A DNA stretch of 64,000 nt from NCBI RefSeq assembly GCF_001625085.1, contig NZ_BDAW01000031.1:45928-109927 (forward strand), in the 5' to 3' direction. Below are positions 60,953 through 64,000 of this stretch, one piece after another; the first letter of the stretch is position 1, and each line of letters opens with the position of its first letter. The translations under genes and the position numbers were made by a program. Source of the stretch: Nocardia acidivorans NBRC 108247. GTDB taxonomy: Bacteria > Actinomycetota > Actinomycetes > Mycobacteriales > Mycobacteriaceae. The notes below the pieces were generated by a model. The model did not search any database. It was not told where the DNA came from and saw nothing but the letters and a program-made list of their open reading frames with translations.

Positions 60953-61902
60953 GAGAGCAGTGTGGCGAGCTCGGCGGTGACCGCCGCCGGGTTCTCCTGG
61001 TGCGCATAGTGTCCCGCGTCCGGGATGGTCACCACGCGACGCCGCGGCGAGAATTCCTGACCGCGGCGAATCGTGCTCGCGAGGATGTAGTGGTCGCGGT
61101 CGCCGTGCAGGGACAGCACCGGGATGTGGATGGGTTCGCGCATGGTCTGCATGAAGCGCGCGCCATCGGGCCGCCATTGGCTGCGGAAGGCCCAGCGCTG
61201 GTACTCCAGACCGGAATGCGCCGCACCGGGAATGCGGATGGCGGTGCGCATGCGCTCGGCGGTGTCGGCGAATTCCGCTGTGCCGGACCAGTGTTCACCG
61301 GCCCGATGGCGCGCCAGGCGTTCGATCTCCGCGCCGTCGTCGGCGGTGAGCAGATTCTCCGGATACCGCGGGAGTTGATAGCGCAGGAAATTGGGCAACC
61401 AGGCCGAGCGCTGTTTGCGGTCGCGCAGGATGGAGCTCTTGAGCGCCGCCGGATGCGGTGAACTCACCAGTCCGATGGCGCGCACCACCCGCGGTTGCAG
61501 TACCGCGGTCGCCCAGCACACCAGCCCGCCCTCGGCATGGCCGACGAGAGTGGCCTCGGTATGCCCGAGTGCGCGAACGAGTCCGGCGATATCCCCGGCG
61601 AGCGTCCACCCGTCGTAGCCGCGCGGTGGTTTGTCACTGTCGCCGTAGCCGCGCAGATCCACGGCGACGGCGCGATAGCCGAGTTCGGCGAGCGCGGTCA
61701 GCTGATGCCGCCACGACCACCAGAAATCACCGAACCCGTGCAGCAGCACCACCAGTGGCGTTTCGGGGTCCGCGAAGACCACTCCGCCTTCGGGCATCGC
61801 CTCCACGACGTGGAAGCGAATGCCGTTGGCATGCACATCCCGATGGGTCCACGGTCCCTCGTAGCGGACGGCGGACGGATCGGGGGGCGAAATCGACGAC
61901 AC
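60949..61902 (-). CDS. ephE: Alpha/beta hydrolase, EphE-type (epoxide hydrolase-like)
   Basis: 317 residues. Alpha/beta-hydrolase core with the HGFGDFWWSWRHQL oxyanion segment and a C-terminal His in DAGHYAHQ. The nucleophile elbow reads LVGHAEGGLVC: where epoxide hydrolases have Asp (GHDWGG) this has Ala. The subgroup may therefore lack the classic reaction or use another residue. Place after marP matches Rv3670. Substrate unknown. Confidence 0.85.
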   Translation of the reverse strand: MSSISPPDPSAVRYEGPWTHRDVHANGIRFHVVEAMPEGGVVFADPETPLVVLLHGFGDFWWSWRHQLTALAELGYRAVAVDLRGYGDSDKPPRGYDGWTLAGDIAGLVRALGHTEATLVGHAEGGLVCWATAVLQPRVVRAIGLVSSPHPAALKSSILRDRKQRSAWLPNFLRYQLPRYPENLLTADDGAEIERLARHRAGEHWSGTAEFADTAERMRTAIRIPGAAHSGLEYQRWAFRSQWRPDGARFMQTMREPIHIPVLSLHGDRDHYILASTIRRGQEFSPRRRVVTIPDAGHYAHQENPAAVTAELATLLS

Positions 61903-61925
61903 GCCGAGGCAGCGTAATCGACGAG

Positions 61926-62441
61926 CTACGGCCGCGGCTTGCCGAGACCGGGCGTGGCGTCTGCGGAATGCTCACCGGCGGCGCCGAAACCGCTGGGCAG
62001 CAGCGTCTTCGCCTCCTTGAGCGATTCGATGGTCTTCTCCGGCGCGCGGAGTTTGCGCACCTTGAGATAACCGAGCAGCGCCAGCGCGGCGGTGGTCACG
62101 ATCATCAGCAGGAAGACGATCAGGAAGGCCAGCCAGCGGTACACCCAGACATCGAGCAGCTCGGCCAGGAAGAAGAAAAAGAAGAAGGAGCTGAACAGCA
62201 GGACCGTCAGCGCCCCGATGAAGAAGACGCTGCCCTGCAGCCCCTTCTTGATCTCGCCGGTGACCTCGGCCTTGGCGAGCTCCACCTCGGCCCGCACCAG
62301 TGTCGACATCTGCTCGGTCGCGTCCCGGACCAGACTGCCCAGGCTCGCCGATTCGTGCACGTCGACATCGGACAGCGGAATCGAGGTGATGGTGCGGGTG
62401 CGATTCCCGTCTCGCCCGTTACCGCCCTGTGTGAAGCTCAA
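61926..62441 (-). CDS. Holin-X-type membrane protein (Rv3669-like)
   Basis: 171 residues with two transmembrane helices (VFFIGALTVLLFSSFFFFFF and WLAFLIVFLLMIVTTAALAL) after a conserved helix (SLGSLVRDATEQMSTLVRAE), which is the actinobacterial holin-X/DUF1469 pattern. TTG 62441 has AGAAGGG upstream and gives almost exactly the mycobacterial length. The first helix contains six Phe in a row. Role unknown, probably in envelope stress rather than lysis. Confidence 0.82.
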   Translation of the reverse strand: MSFTQGGNGRDGNRTRTITSIPLSDVDVHESASLGSLVRDATEQMSTLVRAEVELAKAEVTGEIKKGLQGSVFFIGALTVLLFSSFFFFFFLAELLDVWVYRWLAFLIVFLLMIVTTAALALLGYLKVRKLRAPEKTIESLKEAKTLLPSGFGAAGEHSADATPGLGKPRP

Positions 62442-62484
62442 TTGCTCGACCCTTCTCCATGTCCCGGAACTGCCCGGTGCGCTC

Positions 62485-63711
62485 TCACTCTTGTCCCTGT
62501 AGTGCCCGCTCGTCTCGGCGTGCCTGGTGGGCACGGCCACGACGCAACAGTAGCGCCGAACCCGCCAGGGAAGCCGTCAAAGACGTCAGCAACACAGCCG
62601 CTTTCGCCAGTTCGACTTCGGAGCCGTCGCCGACGCCGTCCAGTGCGAGTTCTGCCACCAAGAGGCTAACGGTGAAGCCGATCGCGCCTAGTACCGACAG
62701 GGCGAACATGTCCCGATAACCGAGATCGTCGGGCCGGCGCGCGATGCCCAGACGTACCGCGAGCCAAGAGAACCCGAAGATGCCGACCGTTTTTCCGACC
62801 AGCAGGCCGACGATGATGGCCAGCGAGATCCGATCGGTGAACAGCTTCGAGAACACATCGCCGTCGAGTTTCACCCCGGAGGCGAAGAGCGCGAAAAGCG
62901 GTACGCAGAGGGCCGCGGAGATGGGCTGGAAGAAGTGCTCCAGCTTGGCCGCGGGCACGCAGTGCTCGTCCTCGTCCGCGTCCGGGCGCACCCGGGTGAG
63001 CAGTCCCAGCGTCACACCCGCCAGCGTCGGATGGATGCCCGCCTCGTGCAGTGAATACCAGGCGAGCAGCGCCAGCGGAACATAGAGGAACGGTGTGCCG
63101 ATCCGCTTCCACTGGCCCAGCGCCCATACCGCGCAGCACACGATGGCGATGGTCAGCCACAGCATTTTGAGGGTGGTGGTGAACAGCACCGCGATCAGAA
63201 TGATGGCGATCAGATCGTCGACCACCGCCAGGCTCAGCAGGAACACTCGCGCGCCCGCGGGAATGCGGGAGCCGGTGAGCGCGAGCACGGCCAGCGCGAA
63301 GGCGATATCGGTGGCGACCGGAACGGCCCAGCCGCGATCCATGCCCTCCACACCCCAGCCGATGCCGATGGCGAGCAGCGCGGGCACCACCACACCGCCG
63401 ATGGCGGCCAGGATCGGCAGGGTCGCGCGTTTGGGGTCGGCGAGTTCGCCGACCACCAGTTCACGTTTGAGCTCGAGGCCCGCGACGAAGAAGAAGATCG
63501 CGAGCAGACCGTCCTTGGTCCAATCCGCGAGCGTCAGATTCAGATGCAGTGCGGGAATGTCGAGGTGGGTGTCGACCATGGTGGTGTAGCTCGCGCCCCA
63601 TGCGGAGTTCACCCACAGCACCGCGGCCGCCGCCGCGATGAGAAGCAGTGCGCCACCGAAGGTTTCGGTCCGTAGATAGCGGGCGAGTTCGGAGCGCATC
63701 TGGGCGATCAA
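62485..63711 (-). CDS. nhaA: Na+/H+ antiporter NhaA
   Basis: 408 residues, about 11-12 transmembrane helices. The ion-binding Asp pair is in LAVVDDLIAIILIAV, and a further conserved Asp is in VATDIAFALAVLAL. DGLLAIFFFVAGLELKREL is the NhaA signature. Expels Na+ in exchange for protons and helps pH balance. TTG 63711 with GGAAAGGTG upstream is preferred over the Arg-rich extension to 63810. Confidence 0.93.
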   Translation of the reverse strand: MIAQMRSELARYLRTETFGGALLLIAAAAAVLWVNSAWGASYTTMVDTHLDIPALHLNLTLADWTKDGLLAIFFFVAGLELKRELVVGELADPKRATLPILAAIGGVVVPALLAIGIGWGVEGMDRGWAVPVATDIAFALAVLALTGSRIPAGARVFLLSLAVVDDLIAIILIAVLFTTTLKMLWLTIAIVCCAVWALGQWKRIGTPFLYVPLALLAWYSLHEAGIHPTLAGVTLGLLTRVRPDADEDEHCVPAAKLEHFFQPISAALCVPLFALFASGVKLDGDVFSKLFTDRISLAIIVGLLVGKTVGIFGFSWLAVRLGIARRPDDLGYRDMFALSVLGAIGFTVSLLVAELALDGVGDGSEVELAKAAVLLTSLTASLAGSALLLRRGRAHQARRDERALQGQE

Positions 63712-63896
63712 GGGTGCACCTTTCCGGCAGTACGGTCGACTGAGCCAGCGGCGTGCGACTCCACCAGGTGCGGTCGACGCATACCGCATGCCGACCAGAC
63801 TTCCCGGCACACCTTACGCAATTCTAACGGTCGAAATCCGGCATCGTGGCAGGGGCACGCCGCCCGACCTGCGGCGCACGATGCTATGGACAGCGC

Positions 63897-63930
63897 ACGG
63901 CCCCGATGACCAGCCGGTCATCGGGGCCGT
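63897..63930. terminator. Strong stem-loop after the partial gene
   Basis: A perfect 15-bp stem (63897-63911 with 63916-63930) with an AGCC loop. Confidence 0.85.
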
Positions 63931-63966
63931 TGCGGGGATGCGCGAAACGACTTATCCGAGCGCGCT

Positions 63967-64000
63967 TTACGCCTTCCCGGCGCGAATGGCCTCGAAGACA
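63967..64000 (-). CDS. C-terminal end of a gene leaving the window, probably acetyl-CoA synthetase
   Basis: The last codons read VFEAIRAGKA and a stop. Place and orientation fit acs, the neighbour of Rv3668c-Rv3669 in the syntenic M. tuberculosis region. Ten residues are too few to confirm it. Confidence 0.4.
   Translation of the reverse strand, partial: VFEAIRAGKA

Overview
The window reads as chromosomal DNA of a high-GC mycolic-acid actinobacterium, most likely Nocardia or Rhodococcus. The evidence is the codon use, a WhiB protein, F420-type luciferase-like oxidoreductases, KstR-type operators, and a block whose order follows the Mycobacterium tuberculosis Rv3667-Rv3688c region. The genus is inferred; no rRNA is present to settle it.

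Layout. 0-2.4 kb: a DarTG toxin-antitoxin pair that looks less GC-rich than its surroundings, whose antitoxin carries a C-terminal piece of a UvrD-type helicase. 2.4-13.7 kb: an XRE regulator, a secreted serine hydrolase, an AAA+ ATPase with a membrane TPR partner, a catalase, and a TetR/SDR divergon with two clear operators. A TetR/MFS divergon follows whose shared 5' ends have been deleted, then a methyltransferase. 13.8-15.4 kb: a TetR regulator next to a 3' fragment of CYP51 that still has an intact leaderless promoter, then a glutathione peroxidase.

15.4-45.6 kb is dominated by steroid and lipid catabolism. A CYP125-like P450 and a GMC oxidoreductase diverge around two perfect KstR boxes. 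A TetR-linked lipocalin-like/kinase pair and a glycosyltransferase-methyltransferase-hairpin-protein operon intervene. The main locus (27.8-39.5 kb) has two operons diverging from one 152-bp promoter region. Leftward are ALDH, SDR, HIBADH-like, CMD, FAD flavoprotein and LLM genes. Rightward are a CYP123-like P450, SDR, ferredoxin, NTF2-like, an uncharacterised protein and a FadD19-like ligase. This resembles Rv0763c-Rv0771 of M. tuberculosis, but tetR and cyp51 are missing from it and appear instead, cyp51 truncated, at 13.8-14.9 kb. Further genes with KstR-like boxes follow (ADC-like/SDR pair, echA19, ALDH), with an ABC exporter between them.

45.6-64 kb is core genome: a decayed MmyB-type regulator, tRNA-Pro(CGG), a proline-rich membrane protein, metallophosphoesterase, YqeY, PonA2-type PBP, WhiB4, two Get3/ArsA ATPases, a DUF4177-like small protein, RidA, an MBL hydrolase, Crp, a small membrane protein, Nth, a TlpA-like lipoprotein, a CoA-type Nudix, MarP, EphE, a holin-X-like membrane protein, NhaA, and the last codons of what is probably acs. 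Almost every convergent junction here has a strong stem-loop.

The most interesting signals are the DarG-helicase fusion; a promoter/operator architecture shared by tetR, the cyp51 fragment and the CYP123-like gene; the KstR box set; the scattered relics of deletion (tetR/MFS, cyp51, MmyB); and four helically phased 8-bp repeats upstream of crp.
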